Notes under the pieces: model-generated
Told to the model about the DNA's origin: nothing
What the model saw: only the letters and a program-made list of their open reading frames with translations
Database searches by the model: none
Shown: positions 19,427-29,800 of the stretch, one piece after another
Layout of the letters: the number at the start of each line of letters is the position of its first letter
Numbering within the stretch: the first letter of the stretch is position 1
Translations under genes and position numbers: made by a program
NCBI GenBank assembly: GCA_026196955.1
Contig: JAPHTO010000049.1
Coordinates: 1-64,000 of the forward strand
Reading direction: 5' to 3'
DNA length: 64,000 nt
Origin: Colwellia sp.
GTDB lineage: Bacteria; Pseudomonadota; Gammaproteobacteria; Enterobacterales; Alteromonadaceae

Positions 19427-20031
19427 AGTATCTATACTGAATAACTCTACCATTTCCAATGCTACATCAGACATAGCCCAATAAGTTTGTACACCTCATA
19501 TTTTCATAAAATTTTCTGAATTGGATTAAATAATATAATTTTGAAACTATATTATTATAAATGAATTGTTTTTGTACCCCTATATGTACCTTTTTAAAGT
19601 AAGTTTAAATTATCCTTTAATATCAATGGGATTTCATAATCGTGCCAGTAATGATTGGGTATTAAGAAATTTGGGTATATCTATTATAATTTATTATTTT
19701 CCATAATTTTCGCGATCCCATATACAGTACTATTATATATTTTAAAAATTTTAGTTGATTGATAAATAAGGTAAATTTATTTCTCTCTTTTCCAAAAACT
19801 CTTATTTTTCTGGTTGCACTATAATATATAAAGCACGGTAACTTATTGTTTAGTATGCAAATAACTCATTTTTTTACCGTATTCCAGACACATACACTTT
19901 TAACTAAATATCCTAATATATGAGATGGAGTCTACTTACAGCATTTAAAATAGTTCAATCAGAACTGTTTAAAAAACAATCGAAGATGTGATAGTGTTGT
20001 TAAGTTCATCTTTTTATAAAGGGACTTATTT

Positions 20032-21057
20032 ATGAAAAAGTTATCTCTGGTTTATCTAACCTTCCTGCTCTCAGCCTGTAGTAGTTTACCAAACCTTGAT
20101 GTTGGCTATTATTTACCTAAATCACAAGTAGTGATTACAGTAAATCAGATAGTTGCATGCAAAGATGTAGCAAACTGGAGCTATACAGTTTTAAATACAA
20201 TCGATATAGAAGAGCAATACTCTGCTGATACGTCATCTATTAAATACATAAGCCTTAAAAATATTGATTCTTGGTATAGTAAATCAGATATTGAAATTGG
20301 TTTAAAAGATGATGGTCGATTATCTTCAATCAATAGTTCAAATTCTGGTCATGTTGGCGAATATGTCGATAAGGTTGTCAGTCTAGTCAGTAACATTAAG
20401 AGCCAAGAGATTAAGCCTGATTCTCATATCTGCGATTTTGTTGTTAAACACCATGAAACAAAATTTGATAAAGCTATAGGTATATATACGCTTAACTTGG
20501 TTTTTAAAGCTAGAAATGACTTTACTAACAAAGTCGATAATAAAATACATTTTAAACCAATGAATATCACTTCTGCTAATTATAATAGTTATTCAGATTT
20601 TTTAGGCTCCATCTCAGGTAGTTTTACAAACACTAATACGCATTCAACAGAACACTTTAAGAATATTAAAGACATTACTAATACTGAATTTATTGTATTT
20701 AAAGTACCTTTATTAGTTAAAGTTCAAGTTGATGTTATTAATAAGTCTCCTACAACTGCATCAAAAACTGTTAAAGCTCCTCACCTAAGCAATAAGGAAT
20801 ACAAATTACCAATACCTTCCGCACCGTTATTTGGAACCAATGGATTTGCAATAACACTAAATGAAAAAGGTGAAGTTAATAAAATTAAATACTCATCCGA
20901 TAATTCAGGAGCTGGAGGTGTGGACGCATTAACTAAGTTATACACCTTAAAAGAAAGTGATAAAGAAAAGGTGACAGAGTTAAATACTCAAGCAGACTTG
21001 ATAAAAGCTCAAGAAAGATTAGCCAAATGTCAGTTAGAGCCTAGTACTTGTGAATAA
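20032..21057 (+). CDS. Lipoprotein, first gene of five-gene cassette
   Basis: Lipobox 'FLLSACSS'; 341 aa; 31 nt from next ORF. Confidence 0.75.
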   Translation: MKKLSLVYLTFLLSACSSLPNLDVGYYLPKSQVVITVNQIVACKDVANWSYTVLNTIDIEEQYSADTSSIKYISLKNIDSWYSKSDIEIGLKDDGRLSSINSSNSGHVGEYVDKVVSLVSNIKSQEIKPDSHICDFVVKHHETKFDKAIGIYTLNLVFKARNDFTNKVDNKIHFKPMNITSANYNSYSDFLGSISGSFTNTNTHSTEHFKNIKDITNTEFIVFKVPLLVKVQVDVINKSPTTASKTVKAPHLSNKEYKLPIPSAPLFGTNGFAITLNEKGEVNKIKYSSDNSGAGGVDALTKLYTLKESDKEKVTELNTQADLIKAQERLAKCQLEPSTCE

Positions 21058-21088
21058 TATTAAAATTACTATTTTAGGTTAATATAAA

Positions 21089-22366
21089 ATGAAATTATTA
21101 ATGTTTTTAAGTTTTTTGATTACAGGTATGAGCTTTGTTTTTAATGTGTCTGCATATGAAAATTTATACGTTACTCCAAACGATAAAATTAAAAACTATC
21201 TTAAGGTTAGGCAGGATTGGAAAAATGCTAACAACTTAAGTGGTAAGTTATATCCTAATGAAAAAGCCATACTAATTGAAAATATTCCTAGGTGGAGAAA
21301 AATTAAATTATCCGATGGGAAAGTTGGGTTCGTTAGTAAATCTTATTCAAGTGTAATAAATCCTGTAAATGACAATAATGAAGAAAAGAAACTTAATGAA
21401 ATGGTCATTCATTATTTACCCATCGGGGCTGGTTCATGTTCTATAGTTGAGTGTGCTGGAGATAATGCTAGGCCACTGATTGTAGATTGCGGTTCTTTTT
21501 CTAAATCAGCTAGAAGTGACTCAGATTTTGATGAAATTCAGGTGAAAAATTATTTTAATAAAATATTATCAAAATATACGTTATCTCCTAATGTTGTCAT
21601 TAGTCATCCTGATAAAGATCATTTGAGTTGGATTGATGATGCATTAGATGATGTAGCTGTAAATTCAATTTGGTTGGGTGGAGACTTTAATAATTATAAG
21701 AGAAAAGATTTCAAAAGTTGGCTCAAAAAACAAAAAGAAAAAGGAGCAAAGATTTACAAGGATCTTGGACATAATTGGCATAATAATGCACAGCCTATTT
21801 CTGAGTTGCAATGTGGTTTAGCTTCGACTTTTGCCTTAACTTCAAATGTAGGTGATAGCAGTGGGAGTATTAAAAATGGCAATAGCTTGGTTATTTCTAT
21901 TGAATATAATGAGTTTGTAACTGTCTTTAGTGGCGATGCTGAAGATGAAACCGAAAAGTCTGCTATTAAAAACTATGATGGCGCACTTAAAACAACCGTT
22001 TTAACGTCTTCTCATCATGGTGCCGAGTCTCATGGGAGTAATGGCATTAAAAATGGTGGGAGAGGTCAATCTAAGTGGGAAGAATATACTTCCCCATCTG
22101 TTTTAATCACTAGTGCTGGATATAAAAAGTATGGACACCCAAGATGTGGTGCTTTGAAGGGGTTTTATGATTATATAAAAAAAATAAATACTCCCCATAT
22201 GGTTTCTTGCGGTATTAACAATAATAAATTCAAGACTTATACAACTGGTAGAGCTGAATATGTTACGGAAAATAATGGTGTAATTAAAGTTACAACTAAC
22301 GGGTATTCACCGCTAAGAGTTAAGTGTTTAGGTGAGTCTTCATGCGATGATACTATTTATTTTTAA
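21089..22366 (+). CDS. Secreted SH3-like + MBL-fold hydrolase (ComEC/Rec2-type MBL)
   Basis: Signal peptide; SH3-like N-domain 'YLKVRQDW...GKVGFVSKSYSS'; MBL motifs 'VISHPDKDHLSW', 'FSGDAE', 'SSHHGAESHGS'. Confidence 0.8.
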   Translation: MKLLMFLSFLITGMSFVFNVSAYENLYVTPNDKIKNYLKVRQDWKNANNLSGKLYPNEKAILIENIPRWRKIKLSDGKVGFVSKSYSSVINPVNDNNEEKKLNEMVIHYLPIGAGSCSIVECAGDNARPLIVDCGSFSKSARSDSDFDEIQVKNYFNKILSKYTLSPNVVISHPDKDHLSWIDDALDDVAVNSIWLGGDFNNYKRKDFKSWLKKQKEKGAKIYKDLGHNWHNNAQPISELQCGLASTFALTSNVGDSSGSIKNGNSLVISIEYNEFVTVFSGDAEDETEKSAIKNYDGALKTTVLTSSHHGAESHGSNGIKNGGRGQSKWEEYTSPSVLITSAGYKKYGHPRCGALKGFYDYIKKINTPHMVSCGINNNKFKTYTTGRAEYVTENNGVIKVTTNGYSPLRVKCLGESSCDDTIYF

Positions 22367-22401
22367 TAAGAATATCATTTTAAAAATTAAAAGGGATTAA
22401 T

Positions 22402-23322
22402 ATGAGCAATTTAGACCAATGGAAAAATAAAACTGTTGAAGAATTAATAAACCGTCCTAAGGTTGAATTATCTCCTCAAGAGATGGAAAGAAGACAAATA
22501 TACTCATCACTATTATTTGCGATTACAGCCTATTACTTTAATGGAAATAAGTATGGAGATAATAATAATTACCCTCTAAACCCGAAGAACTTGAAAAGTG
22601 ATAGTTACTTGGGGCATAACATTGCTGCATTAGCTGTAAACAAGCATGGAGAAGTCATAGATTTTGAATTTAATCATAATAGACTTTTTAGTAGCTCAGT
22701 TGAGCACGCAGAATCAAGGTTGATTAGGCGTGTTTTTTCGTTAACCCAAGTCCATAATTCTTGGAAAGATGATGCTCAAGATTTACCTAAAAAATATGGG
22801 AATCTATTATCTGAAGTTTCCGTTTATACAACCCTCGAATCTTGTACTCAATGCACAGGCATAATGACACTAGGTGATGTAAAAAATGTTATATATTTGC
22901 AAGATGATGCTGGTATGTATCACATAGGAAATATAGTTAAAAATTTAACAGATGGGCAAGGGTTTATTGAAGCACCATTACCTATATCTGGTATTGAAAT
23001 AGAGTTCGATCTTTATGATGAGTTAAATGATGCATTTATACAGTTTAAGACACAGCAACGCTCTAAAGAAGGTTTACCCTTTGTTGTTTTTCCAAATGGA
23101 GAAGAAAAATATACATCATCTATAACTTCATTTCTTTGTACTAAAGAAGCATATAATATCTTCAAAAAAGGATTAGATAAATTGGAAGGATTTGAATTGA
23201 ATTATGCTGATTTCCAGCCTAATGAAAAAGCAATGTCAAATAAAGAAGTTTTAGAAGAATGTGTCAGTTTTTATGCTTATGCAACATCAATGGGAAAAAG
23301 AGGAACGCCACATCGTATGTAA
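22402..23322 (+). CDS. Cytidine-deaminase-like (CDA fold) protein
   Basis: Zn-binding 'HAES' and 'LESCTQCTGIM' motifs in the expected order and spacing. Confidence 0.8.
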   Translation: MSNLDQWKNKTVEELINRPKVELSPQEMERRQIYSSLLFAITAYYFNGNKYGDNNNYPLNPKNLKSDSYLGHNIAALAVNKHGEVIDFEFNHNRLFSSSVEHAESRLIRRVFSLTQVHNSWKDDAQDLPKKYGNLLSEVSVYTTLESCTQCTGIMTLGDVKNVIYLQDDAGMYHIGNIVKNLTDGQGFIEAPLPISGIEIEFDLYDELNDAFIQFKTQQRSKEGLPFVVFPNGEEKYTSSITSFLCTKEAYNIFKKGLDKLEGFELNYADFQPNEKAMSNKEVLEECVSFYAYATSMGKRGTPHRM

Positions 23323-23379
23323 AGTAAATTTTATATAAAGATAACAATAAAATAATTAATATTTAATAAAGGAAATTTC

Positions 23380-23727
23380 ATGGAAGTTAAAGTTCGTTGG
23401 GAAGTATCGCCCAAAATGTTTGATATAGTAAAAGAAGAATTTAATGCTAATGATATTAAATATAGAAAAGGGCTAGGTTTTGATCCTATATCGGGAGTGG
23501 TTGTAGCACTATCCGTAACTTTGTTGATAAAAATTGCATTGAAAGCTTTGAAAGATACAAAGTATTGCGGGGTCATCATTGATACAACAAAAACTCCAAT
23601 AGAAGTGAAAGAAATGCCTAATTGGGATCGAAATCAAATGTTACTAATTAGTGATAAAGGAGCTGAAATAAAGAGTTTCACCAATAAAGATGATGATGTT
23701 AAATCATTAATGAAGCTTATTAAGTAA
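23380..23727 (+). CDS. Small protein with one hydrophobic segment
   Basis: 115 aa; hydrophobic 'GVVVALSVTLLIKIAL'; sits tightly between deaminase and peptidase genes. Confidence 0.6.
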   Translation: MEVKVRWEVSPKMFDIVKEEFNANDIKYRKGLGFDPISGVVVALSVTLLIKIALKALKDTKYCGVIIDTTKTPIEVKEMPNWDRNQMLLISDKGAEIKSFTNKDDDVKSLMKLIK

Positions 23728-23741
23728 TTAAAGGAAATAAA

Positions 23742-25175
23742 GTGACTATATTGTTTGATAAAAGCGTTGTTTTTTATCATGATTCGAAAGGCTCAGAAAA
23801 AGTAAAACTCGATGAAATGATTAAATCGAATGGTCATTTTCCTGATGTACATGATACTCATAATACGTTGTTAACACATGTCAATGCAGCTATTAGCGGC
23901 GATTTGTTAGCAATTAATTTATCAAAGCCAAAGCGTGTTGTTGACAATAAACCATATAAAGCTCTGATTTATATTACAACTGAGGTTGATGAAGTTGCGA
24001 GGTGTACTAATGAGGGTGATTATTATTTAATTACATTAAGTTATAGCCTAATTTGTCGGATAGCTTTGATTGCAAGTCGGTTAGATGAAGTCATTATATG
24101 TAGAAGAGAGAAACAAAATTTTGGGGATGAAAAAAGAGCAGATAACGGTAGTGAAACATATCAAGATGCAGAGCTTCCCCATGATGATTTTTTATTTGGG
24201 CTATTAGCTAGGAGTGAAGATATAAATCAAACAGATGCTTTAAGGGTTTCTGACTCATGGATTCCTAATTGTAAAGATCATGGTTTTGGAACTCATATGG
24301 TTTTTTATGATTTAGTGCGTATGATTGTCCTTCATGAACTTGCTCATTGCATATTTGGTCATCTTGAAATAGTTGAAAATACTTTGGGATTGATGTCTTT
24401 GCAAGAGCACGAATTAAATAGTAATCAAACGGGACTGTCTGATAAAGAAAATGAATTGCTTCAATCCATTGAGTTTGAGGCAGATCGCATCGCGATATCT
24501 TCTATGACTGCCCAAATTTTAGTTGGATTTGATCCTGCGTGGGTGTTGTTCTCAAATGCAGATATTGAAATTGCAGATAGATTATCTGTATTAAATTTGT
24601 CTATAGCTATTTTTAGTTCACTTTGGGACATGAATGAAATCAAAAAGGGAATTTCAGCTCTTCCCCTTGCTGAAAGGGTTTCCAAAATTATTGATAGTAC
24701 TCATCCCCCTGCAATACTCAGGTATGCAAATATGTCTGAATTTATGTTAAGAAACTCATCTGGAATAGCACTAAAATTTAATATATCTGATCTTGCAATA
24801 AATACTGTTGAGGCAAAAGATAATTTAAATTTGAAGATGATATTAAATCAAGATCCACTCCAAACAGTATTAGAAGTTATAACTAGGCAATACTCAACTT
24901 TTTATATCGTAAAGATGAAAGAGGTTTGTGAATATTTTCATCAATATTTAGCTGCACAAGGGCCACTCAGGTTTTCCAGAAGACTAGATAGGCCTATCAA
25001 CTCGTATAATCAGAAATTGTCAGATTCAATGGGAATTGTCAGGTATAGTACTTTGAGTAAAATTTACCTCAGTTCTAATCAAGATTTTTTCAATATGCAG
25101 GAATTTTATTATCCTACTTTATTAGTTAAAACATCTAAATCGGAATCACTTGAGCTAGAAGATATATACTTTTAA
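23742..25175 (+). CDS. HExxH zinc metallopeptidase-like protein
   Basis: 'MIVLHELAHCIFGHLE' with downstream 'EFEADRIAI' glutamate motif (gluzincin/M48-like layout). Start codon GTG. Confidence 0.75.
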   Translation: MTILFDKSVVFYHDSKGSEKVKLDEMIKSNGHFPDVHDTHNTLLTHVNAAISGDLLAINLSKPKRVVDNKPYKALIYITTEVDEVARCTNEGDYYLITLSYSLICRIALIASRLDEVIICRREKQNFGDEKRADNGSETYQDAELPHDDFLFGLLARSEDINQTDALRVSDSWIPNCKDHGFGTHMVFYDLVRMIVLHELAHCIFGHLEIVENTLGLMSLQEHELNSNQTGLSDKENELLQSIEFEADRIAISSMTAQILVGFDPAWVLFSNADIEIADRLSVLNLSIAIFSSLWDMNEIKKGISALPLAERVSKIIDSTHPPAILRYANMSEFMLRNSSGIALKFNISDLAINTVEAKDNLNLKMILNQDPLQTVLEVITRQYSTFYIVKMKEVCEYFHQYLAAQGPLRFSRRLDRPINSYNQKLSDSMGIVRYSTLSKIYLSSNQDFFNMQEFYYPTLLVKTSKSESLELEDIYF

Positions 25176-25461
25176 ATGGCTCATATCTTTAACTAATAAA
25201 ATGTGAATAAATCTTTTTCAATACACATGCACTGTTTATTGGTGATAATAATTACAATTTTTGGAATACACTCCCTATTTGGGGGCATGCCTAGGGATTC
25301 GAATTCTTCTTGTGTTAGCAAAATATGATGTAGATATTATATAACTTCAATATTCATCATTTTTAGCCTTAACTCTGTCACAGTTGTCTGTCACACAAAT
25401 GTTATGTTATAATAAAGTTCAATAAAATCATTTTGTTATGTGATACTTGAAGTTGGGTTGA

Positions 25462-25481
25462 GAATCTCTCGCTCACCGCCA
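25462..25481 (+). other. tRNA-Ser 3'-end fragment, probable right attachment site (att) of the island
   Basis: GAATCTCTCGCTCACCGCCA matches the T-arm 3' half, acceptor 3' strand and CCA of a tRNA-Ser, but no GGTGAGC 5' half upstream. Confidence 0.65.
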
Positions 25482-25507
25482 TATATATGGACTATAACGT
25501 CCCTAAA

Positions 25508-25542
25508 AAAGCTAAATCATTAGAGCAATGGTTTAGCTTTTT
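25508..25542 (+). terminator. Rho-independent terminator, probably the original tRNA terminator
   Basis: AAAGCTAAATCATT / AATGGTTTAGCTTT stem with one mismatch followed by T-run. Confidence 0.75.
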
Positions 25543-25844
25543 CCTCTTTATGGGCTTCCCAAAAATTATTAGCATCCTAGTACTTATGTGGTACCCCTGA
25601 TGTTTACCGTTGAATAGTTAACTGTAATTCCCCCATGCTGCGGTTGTGCAGTGCGAAATAGTTAATACTTCTTATTGCTAATCAAACTTTATCAACGCTA
25701 AAGGATTCTCAAGTTTTATGATTTTATTGATTAAAAATAATCAATAATACTGATATATTGGAGTACTAGTTTAATTTTTGCGCTAAAGTAATAATAAAAA
25801 AATAAAATACAGCGCGAAAAGTCTATATTCATGGAGTTATAGCA

Positions 25845-26897
25845 ATGAAAAGCGGTAAAGATACTAGCATACTCATAGTTGATGATATTTCTGAAAATAT
25901 TCAGGTAGCCATGAATATTTTAAGAGAAGAAAACTATACATTCTCTTTTGCTAATGATGGAGAAGAAGCTTTAGTTTTAATCAAGCAAGAAAAATTTGAT
26001 CTTATTTTGCTAGATATCATGATGCCAAAACTCAATGGGTTCGATGTTTGTCAGCAGTTGAGCCTAATGCCTGATAAGAAAGATACCCCTGTTATTTTTC
26101 TTACAGCAAAAAGTGATGTGGATGCTATCGCTAAAGGCTTTGACGTTGGAGGTGTCGATTATATTATTAAGCCTTTTCATGCGTGCGAGTTATTAGCCAG
26201 AGTTAAAACACATTTAGACTTGTCTTTCACCAAAAAATTATTAGCTCAAAAAAATGCAGAGCTGGCCTTAAAAGCTGATTTGCAAGGAAAGCGGCTCCTT
26301 AGGGAAGTGGAAGAAAACCAACGAGAAATGATCTATGTGCTGATGGAGGTCATGGAGTCAACCTCGGATGAAACGGGTAAGCATATCAAGCGCGTTGCAG
26401 AAAGCTCAAAACTATTAGCGCATTACACTGATTATTTGACCGAAGATGATGAAGTTGTCATTTTTCATGCTGCCCCCATGCATGATATTGGTAAAATTGC
26501 GATTCCAAAAGAAATACTGCACAAGCCAGGTAAATTAACACCTGAAGAATTTGCTATCATGCAAACTCATGCTGAGAAAGGGAAGGACTATTTAAAAAAC
26601 TCTAAACGAAAATTGTTAACTGCTGCAGCTATTATTGCCCATGAGCATCATGAAAAATGGGATGGTACTGGATATCCTCGAGGGCTAAAAGGTAATGAAA
26701 TTCATATATTTGGACGAATCGTTGCTCTTGCTGATGTTTTTGATGCCTTAACTCACAAAAGACAATATAAGCATGCTTGGACGATAGATGAGGCGGTTGA
26801 GCATATTAAATCGTTGAGCGGAATACAGTTTGATCCTAGTTTAGTCAATATTTTTGTCGAACATTTACCTGAATTCATCGCAATTATTAAAGAATAA
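25845..26897 (+). CDS. Response regulator with REC and HD-GYP (c-di-GMP phosphodiesterase) domains
   Basis: REC 'ILIVDDI..LDIMMPKLNG..K'; 'HDIGKIAIP', 'HHEKWDGTGYPRGLKG' HD-GYP motifs. Confidence 0.95.
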   Translation: MKSGKDTSILIVDDISENIQVAMNILREENYTFSFANDGEEALVLIKQEKFDLILLDIMMPKLNGFDVCQQLSLMPDKKDTPVIFLTAKSDVDAIAKGFDVGGVDYIIKPFHACELLARVKTHLDLSFTKKLLAQKNAELALKADLQGKRLLREVEENQREMIYVLMEVMESTSDETGKHIKRVAESSKLLAHYTDYLTEDDEVVIFHAAPMHDIGKIAIPKEILHKPGKLTPEEFAIMQTHAEKGKDYLKNSKRKLLTAAAIIAHEHHEKWDGTGYPRGLKGNEIHIFGRIVALADVFDALTHKRQYKHAWTIDEAVEHIKSLSGIQFDPSLVNIFVEHLPEFIAIIKE

Positions 26898-29800
26898 TGA
26901 GCAGATTATACTGGCTTTTAATTGTCTTCATCAGTTTTTTATCTATCGCACAAGCTAATGATATTAATACTGTTGCCTTAAGTGCTGATGAGCAACGATG
27001 GTTAGCTAATAATGCGATTATTAATGTCGCAGGCGGTAATGAGTGGGCTCCTATCGACTTTGTTAATAGCAAAGGAAAATACGACGGTTTTGCTTACGAC
27101 TATTTAAAATTAATTAGTGAAAAAACCGGATTAACGTTTAACTTTAAAAGCAGCTCTTGGACAAAAGCTTACAATAGTGTGCTAAACAAAGAGAACATTT
27201 TATTACCTGCTTTATACCAAACTACTGAACGAGATAAGCATCTAATTTTTAGCGAAGCTTACTATCGCTCTCTTGACTATTTTTTTACCCGTGACGATGT
27301 TGATTTTAATCGATCAAATGAATTTCAAGGAAAAAAATTAGCACTCGTTAAAGACTATGCCACTGGCCCTTTACTGCAAAAGTCTTATCCCAACCTAACA
27401 ATCATTTACACTGAATCCTTAGAGCAAGCTATTACCTTGTTGCTTGAAAAAAAAGTTGATTTGATTTTTGACTCCTATGTCACTATTCAATATTTAATGA
27501 AAAAAAGGGCGATTGTTAACTTTGTGCCCTATAAGTCGCTTGAGAATATGGATGTTTTTCCACTTAAAATGGCAACAACTAAGAATAACCCTGAATTGAT
27601 CTCTATTATTAATAAAGGGATGAAGGTCATTAGCGAAGAAGAAAGACAGGCATTATTAACCAAGTGGGGAATATCAACGAATCTTTTTCCTTCGCAAAAA
27701 CGAGCATCTCAACAATTAAACTTGAGCACTCAACAAATTCAGTGGATAAAAGATCATCCCACCATCAGAGTTGCAGCAGATGTCAGTTGGCTGCCTTTTG
27801 ATTTCGTTGATGAGAATAATGTTCATGATGGTTTATCGCACGATATATTGGAATATATTTCAAGCGTGACGGGGTTAGATTTTGTCTATGTTCCCAATAT
27901 CTGGCTTAATTCATTAAACCATGTCAAGAATAAACAGCTTGATTTATTACCTGCCATTTATAAATCACCGCAAAGATCCAAAGAGCTGCTTTTTTCAAAA
28001 CCCTATTTTCAGCCACTCAGTTATTTTTTTGTACATGAAGACTCCACACTTACCCCAAGTAGCGATTTGAATGGCATGAGGTTAGCAGCAGTAGCAGGAA
28101 ATGCCTCTGCTCAAGAGGTGATGAAAGAATATCCCCAAATCGATATTGTTTACGTTAAATCAGTTGCTGACGCTGTGCAGTTATTATCCCAAAAAAAGGT
28201 CGATTTAATCGCCGATGCGCTTTCTGTTGTTAATTATAACTTGGTCGAACAAGGAGTGACTGATATTAAAAAGCTAACACCAATATCAGGCGCTTCAACC
28301 AAGGGGTTACGTATTGCCGTGCGTGATGACTATCAAAACTTAATTCCAATTATTGATCTTGCCCTAGATTCTTTAAGCGAATTTACCAAAGAACAATTAT
28401 TTCGAAAATGGTCTGTGCAGCCAAGCATACGAAGCTCAAATGGACTAGCGTTTACGGCAAATGAACAAGACTGGCTTGCACAATATAAACAGTTAAATAT
28501 TGCTGTAGATCCTAATTGGATGCCATATGAGTCTATTGATATTAATGGTAAACATGTCGGCATAGTTTCTGAGTTTGTCGAATTGATAAGTAAAAAGCTG
28601 CAAATTCAATTTAATGTCATCAAGACTAAGGACTGGCAAGAGAGCACGGCTCAATTTAATAGTAAAAAAGCAGATATTATTTCATCTTCAATTGAATTTA
28701 ATCATTTCGACAACGCCATTTTTAGTCATGAGTACTTATCTAGCCCCTTTGCTATTGTGATGCGCGATGAGAATCAATACATAGAAAACTTATCTCAGGT
28801 AATAGGTAAAAAAATTACTCTTGTTGAAGGGTATAGCAGTACTGAACAGATAATGAAGCAATACCCACAACAAAAATTTAATCTGGTACCAACGATAGCA
28901 CATGGATTAGAGGATCTTTATACCGGTCATACTGATGTACTTATTGGCATTTTAATACAGGTGAATTATCACATTATTGAAAATGGGTTTGATAATTTAC
29001 GTGTTGTAGGTAAAACGGCACATAAAATTCATTTAGGTTTTGCTGTTCAGCCGGAGTTTTCTCCACTCATCCCAATAATCAACAAAACCTTAGCAAATAT
29101 TTCTACCGAGCAAAAGCAAGCCATTTTGAATCGGTGGGGGCAGAATGAAATATTAGTTAAAACGGATTACAAACTCATTTTTATCATTAGTTTTAGTGCG
29201 TTGTTAATCTTTTTGATTTTTATTTACTGGAACAGAAGGCTTCAAAAGGAAGTCGTTTTACGTGCAGAGATAGAGCAAAACCTTTCTGTTGTGATTGCCA
29301 ATATGCCTGTCATTGTTTTTGTGACAGAAAAAGCAACTACCAATCTATTGATGGCAAATCCAACGGCAACAAAAGCATTAGATATCAATTCAAATGATAT
29401 CAATGAAATTAAAGGAACTGATTTTTATCATTGGGAGCAAGCTCAGAAAACGATAGATAATATTGTCAATAAATTTAAAGAAAATGATCATTTCTCAAAT
29501 GAATTAATTAAGCTTAAAACTTTAAATGGTAAAACTATAGAAGGGCTGCTTTCAATTTCTCCGATCAGGTTTCAACGAAAAGATGCTTATTTAAATATAG
29601 TGGTTGATTTAAATGAGCGCATCGAAATGGAAAAGCAATTGACCTTAGCAAAAAATTCGGCTGAAATAGCTAACAAAGCTAAATCTGAATTTCTTGCCAA
29701 TATGAGCCATGAAATTAGAACCCCTATGAATGCCATTATCGGCTTTACAGAGCTGCTGTATGAGCAAGTCAAAGACGATAAACTTAAATCCTTTGTTAAA

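Noticed and set aside
25400-25481. Possible complete tRNA-Ser gene
   Set aside because: Only the 3' portion (T-arm half, acceptor strand, CCA) is present; no 5' acceptor strand or anticodon arm upstream, so treated as an att remnant.
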